This document shows positions 26,233 through 36,900 of a stretch of DNA of 41,251 bases, in pieces. The notes under the pieces were generated by a model. It was not told where the DNA came from, did no database searches, and worked only from the letters and a program-made list of their open reading frames with translations. Every line of letters begins with the position of its first letter. Position 1 is the first letter of the stretch. The DNA comes from an archaeon (lineage in GTDB: Archaea > Thermoplasmatota > Thermoplasmata > WALJ01): positions 1 through 41,251 of the forward strand of contig JAJRTH010000025.1 of the NCBI GenBank assembly GCA_024278375.1. Direction: 5' to 3'. The translations under genes were made by a program, and so were the position numbers.

Positions 26233-27660
26233 GAACTTCGAACCCCCGCTCCTCACGGACATGAGAACACCTACCGTATAGTTTCCCGAGCTCACATTCT
26301 GAGGAATATCCACGGCGAGAGTCAGATTCCTGTACTCTCCGGGAGACATCCTGAAGCTGAAACTGCTTGATGCATTGGAGCTGTTGTATTCGAAGAAGTA
26401 CGCGCTCCACCCCGGCGGATAATCGGGAATCATAAGTGTTATGTCCTCTTTTGCAGTCCCGTTGTTCTTCACGGTGAAATTGAAATACACGCTTGAGTCG
26501 GGATATCCGACCGTGTTATTGCTCTCTCCCGGGAATATATATGCATCCACATCATGGATCTGTTCCATCTCCTGTATGGGTATGGGTACGAAACAGATTA
26601 TTAGGAGTACTATCCCGAGAACGCCCAGGACTTTTCTGTCCGGTTTAAGTTTCGACACGTCATTGAGAGGGGGGACATGGTTCAGGCCAAGGAATATTAT
26701 CAGGAATCCGAAGATAAGCCATCCGGGATATAACAACCCCAGACCCAGAAGCAGGAAGACCGAGGCGTAGCTTACATATTTCGCCCGGTCTCCGAAGAGA
26801 GCCCTTACTATATGTCCTCCGTCGAGCTGTCCTGCCGGCAGTAGATTTATGGCGGTGACTAGAAAACCGACCCAGCCCGCAAAGGCGGTTGGATGCATAA
26901 CGCCATCGAAGGGAATGAACGCTGAAATCATTCTGTAAATTATAGGGAGTTCTATTATGAGTACATTACCTCCGGCAGTTGCGGAGATTGGCTGTGGATT
27001 CATGTTGCCGAGCATTATGCCAACGATGGATACTGGTATCGCGACCAGAAAACCCGCTATGGGTCCCGCTATTCCTATATCCAAGAGAGACTTTTTGTCC
27101 GGTATGGGTTCCCTTATGCTTATGAAGGCGCCCATTGTGCCCAGAGGCGGCATAAATGGTATGAAGAAGGGCAGAGAAGCACTGACATTCCTTCTCTTTG
27201 CCATTAAATAATGCCCCATCTCATGTACTCCAAGAATGGTCAGAAGCGGTATCGAAAAGAACAGCTCTCCGTAAATGAAGTTTTCAAAGGTGAATATGCT
27301 GTTCGAGCCGACATATCCCGCCCACTGGAACATTCCGGCTATGGCCGTGGTTAATAGAGTTATAGTGAACATCAACAGGTTCAGTTTCTTACCTCTGAAT
27401 TTCTGGCGAGGGTATCTTTTCACGAAGATTATGTACTCGCCCTTCCTTTCCTTCAATATCGGAATGTACCCCGCATCCCTCATCTTAATTCTCAGGCGGT
27501 CGAAGTTGTTTTCGAGTTCGTTCTCGTCTATTTCACAGAAGAAACCTATGGCATCGTAATTCACAGATACGCGATAGATAGGGAAATAGAACGAAATCAT
27601 CGATTTCAGCCTTTCGATCTCAGCATCCGAGGGGTATGAGAGCATACCGTTGAACATCAC
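26179..27660 (-). CDS. Site-2 protease (M50) family metallopeptidase with C-terminal NEW3-like beta-sandwich domain
   Basis: LGVHEMGHYLMAKRRNVSASLPFFIPF, NLLPAGQLDGGHIVRALFG; extracytoplasmic FTVKNNGTAKEDITLMI..PPGWSAYF..LAVDIPQNVSSGNYTVGV. Confidence 0.88.
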   Translation of the reverse strand: MMFNGMLSYPSDAEIERLKSMISFYFPIYRVSVNYDAIGFFCEIDENELENNFDRLRIKMRDAGYIPILKERKGEYIIFVKRYPRQKFRGKKLNLLMFTITLLTTAIAGMFQWAGYVGSNSIFTFENFIYGELFFSIPLLTILGVHEMGHYLMAKRRNVSASLPFFIPFMPPLGTMGAFISIREPIPDKKSLLDIGIAGPIAGFLVAIPVSIVGIMLGNMNPQPISATAGGNVLIIELPIIYRMISAFIPFDGVMHPTAFAGWVGFLVTAINLLPAGQLDGGHIVRALFGDRAKYVSYASVFLLLGLGLLYPGWLIFGFLIIFLGLNHVPPLNDVSKLKPDRKVLGVLGIVLLIICFVPIPIQEMEQIHDVDAYIFPGESNNTVGYPDSSVYFNFTVKNNGTAKEDITLMIPDYPPGWSAYFFEYNSSNASSSFSFRMSPGEYRNLTLAVDIPQNVSSGNYTVGVLMSVRSGGSKFLNFNIIIPPQEAEVPRE

Positions 27661-27669
27661 TTCCCCATC

Positions 27670-28371
27670 CTACGTGCCTTTATAATCCTTCCTGTTAGAA
27701 ATCCATATGGCGGCATCATAGAGGTCGCTCGCGATATAATCGGCCGAACTGCCTCCCTTTTCTTCGGATATGCGTACTGTTATCATACCGAGATTTCCGG
27801 CACCTTCCACATCTCTTCTCTCGGAATCGCCCAAATAATAGGCTGTCTCGGGATTTTCCGCTTTTTTCATTGCAAGCTCGAATATTTTGGGGTTCGGTTT
27901 TCCTACCCCCGCCTCCTCGGAAGAAGTTATCTAATCGAATAATCCGTATATTTCGAGGGCCCTCAGAACCCGCCTCAAATAATCGTCATCGGCATCCGAT
28001 ATGACACCGAGATGTTCGGAAATAGACCTCATCAGTTTCAGACCTTTCAGGGAATTCTTGGAAAGTCCGGTAAATCTCTCGTGAACGGACACATACAGTT
28101 CTTCAATCCATTCCCTGTCCTCTTCATTCATCGGAATGCCGTGTTTTTCCAGCAGAATCTTCGTCCCGGCGGCAATCAGGTCCCTTATCGGTATGTAATC
28201 GAGACCCCTTGTCTCCAGGTATGGCCTTCTGTATTCCTCGATTTCCCACCATATTTCCCCGGGAGGTTCCGGAAGACCGAACCTTCGCTTTACCTCCCTG
28301 GCCATCTGGAGAAGCGCCGCTTGCTCGGTCTCCGGATCGGTTATCGTACCTACGAGGTCCAGAAATATCAC
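27670..28371 (-). pseudogene. HAD-superfamily hydrolase interrupted by one in-frame TAG (27931-27933)
   Basis: Motif I MIFLDLVGTI, motif II GVISDADDDY, then ..IYGLFD[TAG]ITSSEEAGVGKPNPKIFELAMKKAE..YYLGDSERRDVEGAGNLGMITV (motifs III/IV), all in one frame. Confidence 0.85.
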
Positions 28372-28958
28372 TTTTTTCGTTTTACCAGCTCACCCAGCTC
28401 TTCCATATAGTCCTTGAGGTCCGGATTTTCGTTTATCTTCAGCAGGGCAAGGAGAAGGAATGTGTTTATGAAGGTCCTGTTGTCCATGTTTATGTTCTTC
28501 TTCTCTATCTTCTTCCACTCTTCGGCAGTTGCCTTGTCGAGCGCATCCAGAAAGCGGAAGAAATCCCTTGAGAAGATTCTCTCGTTGTCTATCCTGTATC
28601 CCATGGCTTTTATTGCGTTCATCGCTTCCTTGGCCGTACCTCTTTTGTAGTAGACTATGGAATTGTGCTCGTTCCTGTCGATCTCCGGGATTATTATATA
28701 GGTCTTGGCAACTCTTCCGTATAGTGCCTCCGGTATGTGATGCACCTTTCTCTCACCGACTATCTTTATAAGTCCGTACGCTTCGAGCTTTTTGATATGC
28801 CTGTAAACCGTGGACTGGTCCTTTCCCAGTATCTGGGATATCTGGGAGATGCTGAGGTCATTCACTCTCAGAAGGGAGAGTATCTTTCTTCTCGTGGATT
28901 CCGTGGCGATCTTTACGATTTCAGGGTCATTGAGCACCATTACGTCTTTCTTTTTCAT
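28368..28958 (-). CDS. ArsR-like winged HTH transcriptional regulator
   Basis: IATESTRRKILSLLRVNDLSISQISQILGKDQSTVYRHIKKLEAYGLIKIVGERKVHH. Confidence 0.85.
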   Translation of the reverse strand: MKKKDVMVLNDPEIVKIATESTRRKILSLLRVNDLSISQISQILGKDQSTVYRHIKKLEAYGLIKIVGERKVHHIPEALYGRVAKTYIIIPEIDRNEHNSIVYYKRGTAKEAMNAIKAMGYRIDNERIFSRDFFRFLDALDKATAEEWKKIEKKNINMDNRTFINTFLLLALLKINENPDLKDYMEELGELVKRKK

Positions 28959-28965
28959 GATAACC

Positions 28966-29048
28966 CATATGACATTTTAGTATTTCTACTTTTGCATTAC
29001 CATACATAAATATGCGATTTTCCCATACACGCATTAAAATGCCATATG
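28966..29048. promoter_or_regulatory. Inverted-repeat operator candidate upstream of the wHTH regulator (divergent with aminopeptidase)
   Basis: CATATGACATTTTA (28966-28979) and TAAAATGCCATATG (29035-29048), 13/14 complementary; additional TATGG-type half sites between. Confidence 0.55.
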
Positions 29049-29127
29049 AGATTGGTTATGAACAATGCGTCCTTCTCTGCATAGAAAGACTTAAATAAAG
29101 TATCTGACAAATCCTTTCCGTGTTCCC

Positions 29128-30123
29128 ATGAATGACAGAGAATTCATGATAATGGTTGAACAGGCCGAAAGGGCGCTCAGACATGTTGTTGAGGCGGAGA
29201 AAAACGACGACGTGAAACTCATAACCGACAGAGAATGCGAGGAGATTGCCCTGGCTTTCCATGAGGCGTGCAAGAGACTGGGGCTGTGTTCGGAACTGAT
29301 AACTCTGCCCGGAAAAAGACCTCTGAAAGATGTGCCCAACTACCTGATCGAGAAGATAAACAATCCTGACATCTGTATAAATGCATTCAAGTCCAGTGCC
29401 GAGGAGACTCCTTTCAGGGTAAAGCTTATAGACATAGAGATAAAGAAGGGAGCGAAGGTGGCTCATGCACCCGGAATCACCAAGGACATGTTCATAGAGG
29501 GCGCTCTTCATGTGGATTACGGCGAGATGTGGGAAAATGCGAGAATGCTGATGGAAATTCTGGACAATGCCGAAACCCTCAGGGTGACCACAAGGAACGG
29601 GACAGACCTCGTCCTGAAGATAGGCGGCAGGAAGTTCCAGACGGACATAAAGATAAAGAGGAGGGAGATAGGCAATCTTCCGGCCGGAGAGATATGGTGC
29701 GCCCCCCATGAGGACGGTGCCGACGGTGTTGCCGTGATAGACGGGACCATAGGGGATCTGGGATTCGTCCCCTCACCTGTAAAGCTTCATATCTCCCGGG
29801 GAAAGGTGGTTAAGATAGAATGCGACGACGAGGATTTCAGAAAAAGACTGGAAGAACTCCTGAATGCCGATGAAATGGCTCCGGTAATAGGAGAACTCGG
29901 AATGGGTTTGAACCCGGGTGCGAAGCTGGTCGGCAACATGCTGGTGGATGAGAAGGCGGCCAGAACCATTCACATAGCGTTCGGGAACAATATGGACTTC
30001 CACGGCGGTAAAAACAACTCCTCCATGCACAGAGACTTTCTAATAAAGGAGCCGGATGTCGAGGTCATATATGCGGACGGCAAAAGAAAAACCATCATGA
30101 AAGACGGTATCATACTCAGTTAA
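29128..30123 (+). CDS. Aminopeptidase T/M29-like leucyl aminopeptidase family protein
   Basis: 331 aa; GITKDMFIEGALHVDYGEM, LPAGEIWCAPHEDGADGVAVIDGTIGDLG, IGELGMGLNPGAKLVGNMLVDEKAARTIHIAFGNN. Confidence 0.8.
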   Translation: MNDREFMIMVEQAERALRHVVEAEKNDDVKLITDRECEEIALAFHEACKRLGLCSELITLPGKRPLKDVPNYLIEKINNPDICINAFKSSAEETPFRVKLIDIEIKKGAKVAHAPGITKDMFIEGALHVDYGEMWENARMLMEILDNAETLRVTTRNGTDLVLKIGGRKFQTDIKIKRREIGNLPAGEIWCAPHEDGADGVAVIDGTIGDLGFVPSPVKLHISRGKVVKIECDDEDFRKRLEELLNADEMAPVIGELGMGLNPGAKLVGNMLVDEKAARTIHIAFGNNMDFHGGKNNSSMHRDFLIKEPDVEVIYADGKRKTIMKDGIILS

Positions 30124-30153
30124 CCTTTTAAATACGATTTTCATTCACTTTCC

Positions 30154-30900
30154 GTGCCCAAGAAGCGCAAGAGCATTTACAAGAAAATAGTTGGGACATA
30201 CAGGTCAGAGAATTCCAGGATTCCGGAAAATTTTGAGAGAGCGTCCTTCGAGAATGTACCGAGAGACCCTCTGGCGGAGGATTACATAAATGACTGCGCT
30301 CTTGCCCTGGGCATGGAGTATGTCATCGGGCGCAGGAACCTCGTGGATGGGGAGAAGAGCACGTTTTTCGTCATAAATGCCGGAGCGCCGCACCTCCCCC
30401 TAATGGCCTGTTTCCTGAAATCCCACGGCATAGAACCCTATTTCTACATAAGGGGGAGCGCCCCGTCCTGCACCACAAGTTTCATATATTTTTCCTCACC
30501 ATTCAAAAAGATAGACCTTCCCGAGGAGCCGGGACTGGCTCAGCTGTTCGACGCCCACGCGGACTTCGATAAGGTATCCGCAATGCCTGCCGTAACGAAG
30601 CTCAAGAAGTTCGGGATAGGCAGGGCCGTAGTCCTGGTGGAGTACAACTACCGCCCCCTCAATCACACATACAGAAAGCATCCGGAATTCGGAAAGAGGG
30701 TTGCGAAGTACAGAAAAAAGAGGATAGAGACCGAGATAATAGAGATAGACCCGAGACCCAGAGAGAAGGATTTCCAGAGAATAATAGATATGCTTGAAGA
30801 GGACGAGGAGGTGTTGAAAAAACTGGCTTTCTGCCTTAAAACAGACAGGGAAAAGGCAATGGAAATAATAAAAAATGGGAAGAAAGCGTTTTTCGGATGA
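30154..30900 (+). CDS. Conserved-looking hypothetical protein
   Basis: 248 aa soluble ORF in good coding context; family not recognised. Confidence 0.75.
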   Translation: MPKKRKSIYKKIVGTYRSENSRIPENFERASFENVPRDPLAEDYINDCALALGMEYVIGRRNLVDGEKSTFFVINAGAPHLPLMACFLKSHGIEPYFYIRGSAPSCTTSFIYFSSPFKKIDLPEEPGLAQLFDAHADFDKVSAMPAVTKLKKFGIGRAVVLVEYNYRPLNHTYRKHPEFGKRVAKYRKKRIETEIIEIDPRPREKDFQRIIDMLEEDEEVLKKLAFCLKTDREKAMEIIKNGKKAFFG

Positions 30901-33900
30901 TTATTTCCTTACCACCTTCTTCTTGACCACCTTCTTGACCACCTTCTTTGGCACCACAGGCGGCTTCTCTTCAGGTGCCCCGGTCTCCGGCGGCTTCTCA
31001 CCTGCGGGTTTTACCTCTTTAATCAGGTGCTCCGGCACGGTCGGTGCGGCTGGCGCACCCTTGTCCGGCTCTTCCGTTTTGAGTTGCTCTGAGGGGGGTT
31101 TCGGTGTCATCGGCTGTCTGACCACCTTTTTGACCACTTTCTTGGGTACAACTGGAGGCTTCTTTTCCTCGGCAAGAGGCATCTTCACGCCTTCCTCGGC
31201 TTTCTCAGCCTCCCCTTCCTCCGGTGGTTTTTCGCCCTCTTCTGCCTCTGCCTTCTCTTCGCCGGTTTCTTCGGACAGTTTCTCACCTGCTTCCTCCTTT
31301 TCCTCTTCAAGGGATGGCAGTTCTATCTTGGATATGGCCGCTTTCTCTATCCCTTCCTCCGCTTTGAGCTTTCTCTTCGTTGGTCTGAGCGGGCTTCCGC
31401 AGACATGGCAGACTATGTCAGTCTTGCTGTTGAGAGCGCCGCATTCCGGACAGAGAATTCCGCCCTTCTTCTTGCGCTCTTCCTCTCTCTTGAGCCAATC
31501 CTCGAAGGTGACATAGGATTTCTGAGACTTCCACCACTGCTGGAATTTCTCTTCGGTGAAGTCCTTGCCCATCTGTTCTCTGGCCTGTCTTCTGAACTTT
31601 TCAACGAACTCCTCGTACTGCTTCCTCATCTGTGTTTCGTAGTCCACTATCTCCTTGCCGGTGACCAGGAACTTGGCGCCGCACTTCGGGCACTCCTTGG
31701 CATCAGCCGGAATCCAGGCACCGCAGGCACTGCACTCGACGGTCTCCTTGTCAAACACGGCACCGCAGTAGGGACACTTGTCCGAACCGGCCGGAATCAT
31801 CTTTCCGCACTGTCCGCACTCAACGTACTTTCCGAGGGCGTACTTTCTCAGATACAGAATTGCGCCGACAACGATTCCGGCAGCAATGGCTGCGACTATG
31901 AGGATTATCATCCAGAATGGGAATTCAGTGACAGGTACCGGCCTCTGCAAGGAGAGATTTATGGGAGAGTAACTCGGAGTGAGCGCCGTTCCGTCGGGTT
32001 TCTCAGCGGTCACTACGACCTCATAATTGCCCGGGTTGGCGGGAAGGTTGATTTGAGCGCTGAACCTTCCGTCAGAGCCGGATGTAACCTGCTGGCTTGT
32101 GAGTGCCCCGGTCTCCACGTTCCGAATTCCTATGTTGAGCGTTATTCCAGAAACCGCGCCATTGTCCACGGAGTCTGTCGTCGAGCCAATGATGAAGATG
32201 CTGTTCTGTTCGTCGAGGTTTATCTCCTGCCCGTTCATCGGGCTGGTTATGGTTACTCTCAGCTGCATCTCTCTTATCTCCACAGTCCCGTTAACCAGAT
32301 TGTTGGTTTCCGAGGATTCGTCCACGATATTTTCCGAATCTATCAGCACATAGATATTGGCGGTTCCTGCCGGAAGCGTGAACCTTGTGATATTGAACGT
32401 GCGATTTACCGGAACGCCGGCATCCAGCTGGTCAAGCAGTGTCCGGTCGTCTATCGTTATGTTCCCTAGGCAGTTGCTCCAATCTCCTTCTACATAAGGT
32501 CCTGAAAAGAAGGATATAGTGAAGTATTCCACTCCGGAATAGTCAAGGCTGCCGTTGATGTTGTTCTCTATTGTTATATTCACCTTGAAGTCTCTCGATT
32601 CGGATATCCCTGCCGTGGCGTTTATGATGTTTCCGTTCCTGAGGAATGTAATGTTAGTTATCGTAAGGTCAGGTCTCGGGAGGATGTGAACAGAGAGAGT
32701 TTCTGTGTTATCGGCGGTATTTCCTTCCGGAGGCGTGGTGCTCGCAACGATTCTTACATATATTGTATGGTATCCAACACCCGAGGCACGCCATGTTACG
32801 CTGGCTTTAGGCTGCCAGTTCGCAGGCGGATCGGTATATGAAACCGTATCTATGAGTATTCCACCGTTATCCGGATTTCCATCATAGAAATATATAGTGA
32901 CGGTGCCAGTACAGCCTGTTCCGGTGTTTCTGATATCTGCAGATATTATAGCATCATGGTTATCCACAACCTCTGGCGTTCCATTATGCATAATATGTGC
33001 TGGATTCAGTATATTTATTGAGCTTATGGAGAATTCGGGTCTCGGACCCACGTATATGGTGGCCGTTGCCTGATTGTTCGATTCATTGGATTCGGATACA
33101 GCATCGGTCGAATCGACCTTTACTAATACGGTGTAATAATCTGATTTTGTTGCGGAAAAGACAATGGATACTGTCGTGCTCTCCCCGGCATTGAGACCGT
33201 CCACCGTCACATCATATGGAGCACTATTGATAAGGAACCTCACTGTGAACTGGTCGGTTATGTTTCTGTGTCCTATGTTGTAAACGGTGGCACTAATTGT
33301 TATGTCCTGATAAGTTAGAGGTGCGGCCGGCGTGTATGTGATGTCGGTGTCGCTTATTGCAAGGTCTATCGAGAGTTTGACATATATCGTGGATTCCATT
33401 TCATACCTGTTATTGTCGGTATAGGTCTCAGGCGGGTCTCCGGCGCTGTTTGAGAAACTGACGAGCGCATGGAATGCATGCTCGCCTTCGGGAGATACGG
33501 CAGTCCAGAGCATTGAGATCGGGATGGAACCTCCCGCTGACAGATTGGTCGTGACTGAAGCGTTGCCTATCCACTGCCCAGTGGTATCGTCATAGAAATC
33601 GACGGTAATCGTTCCGTTGGCGTATGTCTCGCCTATGTTGGTCACGGTTGCGGTTATCGTCACATTGTCATATTCCACCACCGCATCAGATGCGCTCATA
33701 TCGGATATTATAAGGTCCGGCGTGGGAAGAACTGTTAGAATATATATGGCGGTGTTGTTGAGTTCATCGACCTCGGAAATGACCCCTTTCGAATCGACCA
33801 CTACTTCGATTACATATGTCCCGGCCTTGCTCTCATTGAAATCAAAGTAAACATTTGCAGTCGCTCCAGGCAGCATCCCTCCTATTTCTTGTGTATTGCT

Positions 33901-36900
33901 CAGAGTCCCGTCGATATATATCGCAACCGTAAATGCCCCCACGCTCTCATTTCCGCTGTTATGCACGGTTGCATTTATCGTTATCTGCTGGTATGTGTAC
34001 GGACTTGCTGGGGTAGCGATTATGTCCGTATCCGAGATTGAAAGGTCAACATACGGATTGACAAGGATATCCGCAGTATTTCCGTTGTTTCCCATGTTCA
34101 TTTCAGGCGGATTTGAGCCCGCGGGTGTGAATGAGACCACTGCGTATATGGTATGGTATGTATTGGCAGGCCTCTTTGCATTCCATACTATATTAAGATA
34201 AAGCGAAGAGCCGGAAGACAGGTTCGCCGTTGTGATGTTCTGTCCGATGAACTGTCCTGTCGTGTTGTCGTAGAAATCTACGGTAATCGTTCCGTTGGCG
34301 TATGTCTCGCCTATGTTGGTCACGGTGGCGTTAATCGTTGTGTTGAAACCTTCTACAACAGGCGATGGGTCGAAGCTCAGGGAGTTTATTATGAGGTCCG
34401 GTGTCGGAAGAACGGTCAGATAGTAAAGGGCGGTGTTATTGGTCTCGAAGGTCTCGAGAATTCTGTCTCTCGAATCCACAAAGACCATAATCACATATTC
34501 GCCGGATGTGTTCACATAGGTAGATGCCTGTATTGTATACGCCTGTCCGGCACCCAGTCCGTAGACCGTTTCACCGTAAACCGCCTCACCCGGGTTGTTG
34601 AAGACATATGATGATGTGACCTCTCCGTAGTATGCTATGGTCTCCACATGTCTGACGATCACTCCGTTTTCGATCATCTCAAGAACAAGCGTATTGTTGG
34701 TCGCATCCTCTTTCCTGAATGTGGCGGTGACATCATTTCCTATGACCGTGAAATATCTCGGCCCGGTTCCCGAATAGGAATGGGTTCCGTTGTCGTCCGT
34801 TATCTCCCCGCTCCACGGCCCCGAGTAGTTCACATAGACCTGATTGGTACCTAGATATAGAATTACAAGGCTGTCAAACGTATCGGTTATGGCTTCTATG
34901 CCCGTATTGTAGAAGGTGGCTGTTATGTTTATTTTTTGATAGGTGTAAGGAGCCGAAGGTGTCAGAATCACATCGGAATTCGAAATCGACAGGTCCACAT
35001 AGGGACTTACCAGGATGTCTCCCGTGTTGGCGTTGTTCGTATCGTCCATCTCAGGCGGATCTGTGCCAGAGGGGCTGAAGGAAACGACACAGTATATAGT
35101 ATGATACGTGGATACCGGAGCCCTCGCCGTCCATGATATGGTCACATACGAATAGGAGCCGACGGAGATATTTGTGAGCACGGCAGTCTGGCCAATGTAT
35201 TCCCCTGTGGTGTTATCATAGAAATCAACAGTTATGGTGCCGTTCGCATATGTCTCCCCGACATTCCTCACGCTGGCATTTATTACCGTATTGAAACTCT
35301 CTATTACCGGCGAAGGATTGAAGGTCACGCCTTCGATTATCAGGTCCGGCACAGGCTCTGTGGAGAGAATCCTGTACGCAGTGTTATTCGTAAGGTTGTC
35401 GTCATCAATTCCGCTCGGGACGACAATCTCAACCGAAACATTGTAGTCTCCCGCGGTATCCGTGCTATAAGTCGCATTTGCAATGGCATAACCCCCGGCC
35501 GCTATACCGTTTATCACATCCGAACCTGTGAGCACTCCGTCCACATAGAAGTTCACGGTTATGTCTCCGGTTATGTCGGCATAACCTTCGTTTGTTACAT
35601 TCGCATAGACAGTGAGATTGATGTTGGTATAGCTGGCCCCATAGGTGGTGTTTTCCCACCATATGTGCAGCGGAATTATCGAGAGGTCATAGAGCGCATT
35701 GACGAAGCAATTTGCCGTTCTGTTGTTATTGCTTCTGTTGCCGTCGAGTATATTTCCTGCCGGGTCCACAACTATGGTTATTTCGCGATTGCCATAATCT
35801 CCATACACGGTCTGCCAGCTCAGGGAAACATTTACCACCCCACTGTTTCTTTCCACCATCTGACTTACCGTTGTGCTGTTAACCAAAGTTCCGTCCACTA
35901 GGAGGTCCACATCAAAGGCTTTTGTTACGTTTATTCCTCCGATATTCTGAATGGTTGCATTAATCCACACACGGTCTCCTCTTATGATGGTTGCCGGAGA
36001 AATCGAAATACTGGAAACAGTGAGGTCTCTCGGCGGATATTCCCAGGAAAAGGAATAATTTGCATTGAAAGTGTTATTTTCTGGAGATATGAGGGGATAA
36101 GGCTCAAAATTTATCTGCTGAATTACGCTTGTATTATGAACATACTCGTCCATTCTCACAAGATAATTTCCCAGAAATACTCCATTGAGGTCAGAAGCAT
36201 TTATTATCTGCTTCAGGAGAGGCATTCTCCCAACTCCAGAAGCATTTGTTATATTGTAATTTGTTTCATCTATTGCCCTGTCGAAGGATGTTCTGTTGAG
36301 ATATTCCAGTACCGGATCGCCGTTTCTAAGAGTGTTGTTGTCAGATGTTATGTTTATCGCTTTAGAGTTGGATGGGGCATAATATCTGGGTGTCATCCTG
36401 CAATATGGAACAGGTGTTGGGTTCGTGCTGTTTCCATCGGTTGAAAAAGCGTTGAGCCATCCATAAAAGAATATCTGGGAGGTGTCTTGAGGCAGGAAAA
36501 CGAAATCTGGATGCGCTCCTCCGGTCTCGCTTTCATCCACCGTGACATTGTAGAATCTTATCTCGGCACCGTTTCTTGACACGAATTTGTCAACCACCCA
36601 TGGCGATTTTGTTGCGGTCGAAGATGTACCCGAGGGCTCCAAGAAATCTAAATCAAAATACGAGTTTATCCCATAAAAACTCCCCCCATCAACAATTATA
36701 TCAAACGAAAGCGTTATATCTATCTGTATCAGGTCAAACGGTACGTTACCGGCAGTTCCGGTATGCGTGAAGTTAACGTCCATGGTCCTTATTTCGTCTA
36801 TGTTTCTGAAACCGAGGGATTTCAGATTTATGGACGCGCTCCCAGCACTTCCGTTGGGTTGAAAAGTAGTACGCTCGGCCGCTCCATCTTTTCCTACCCA

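Noticed and set aside
27661-27672. HAD hydrolase fused in frame to the M50 protease by reading its terminal TAG
   Set aside because: The frames do match (GT-TAG-DGEVMFNG), but this has a one-in-three chance and both proteins look complete on their own.
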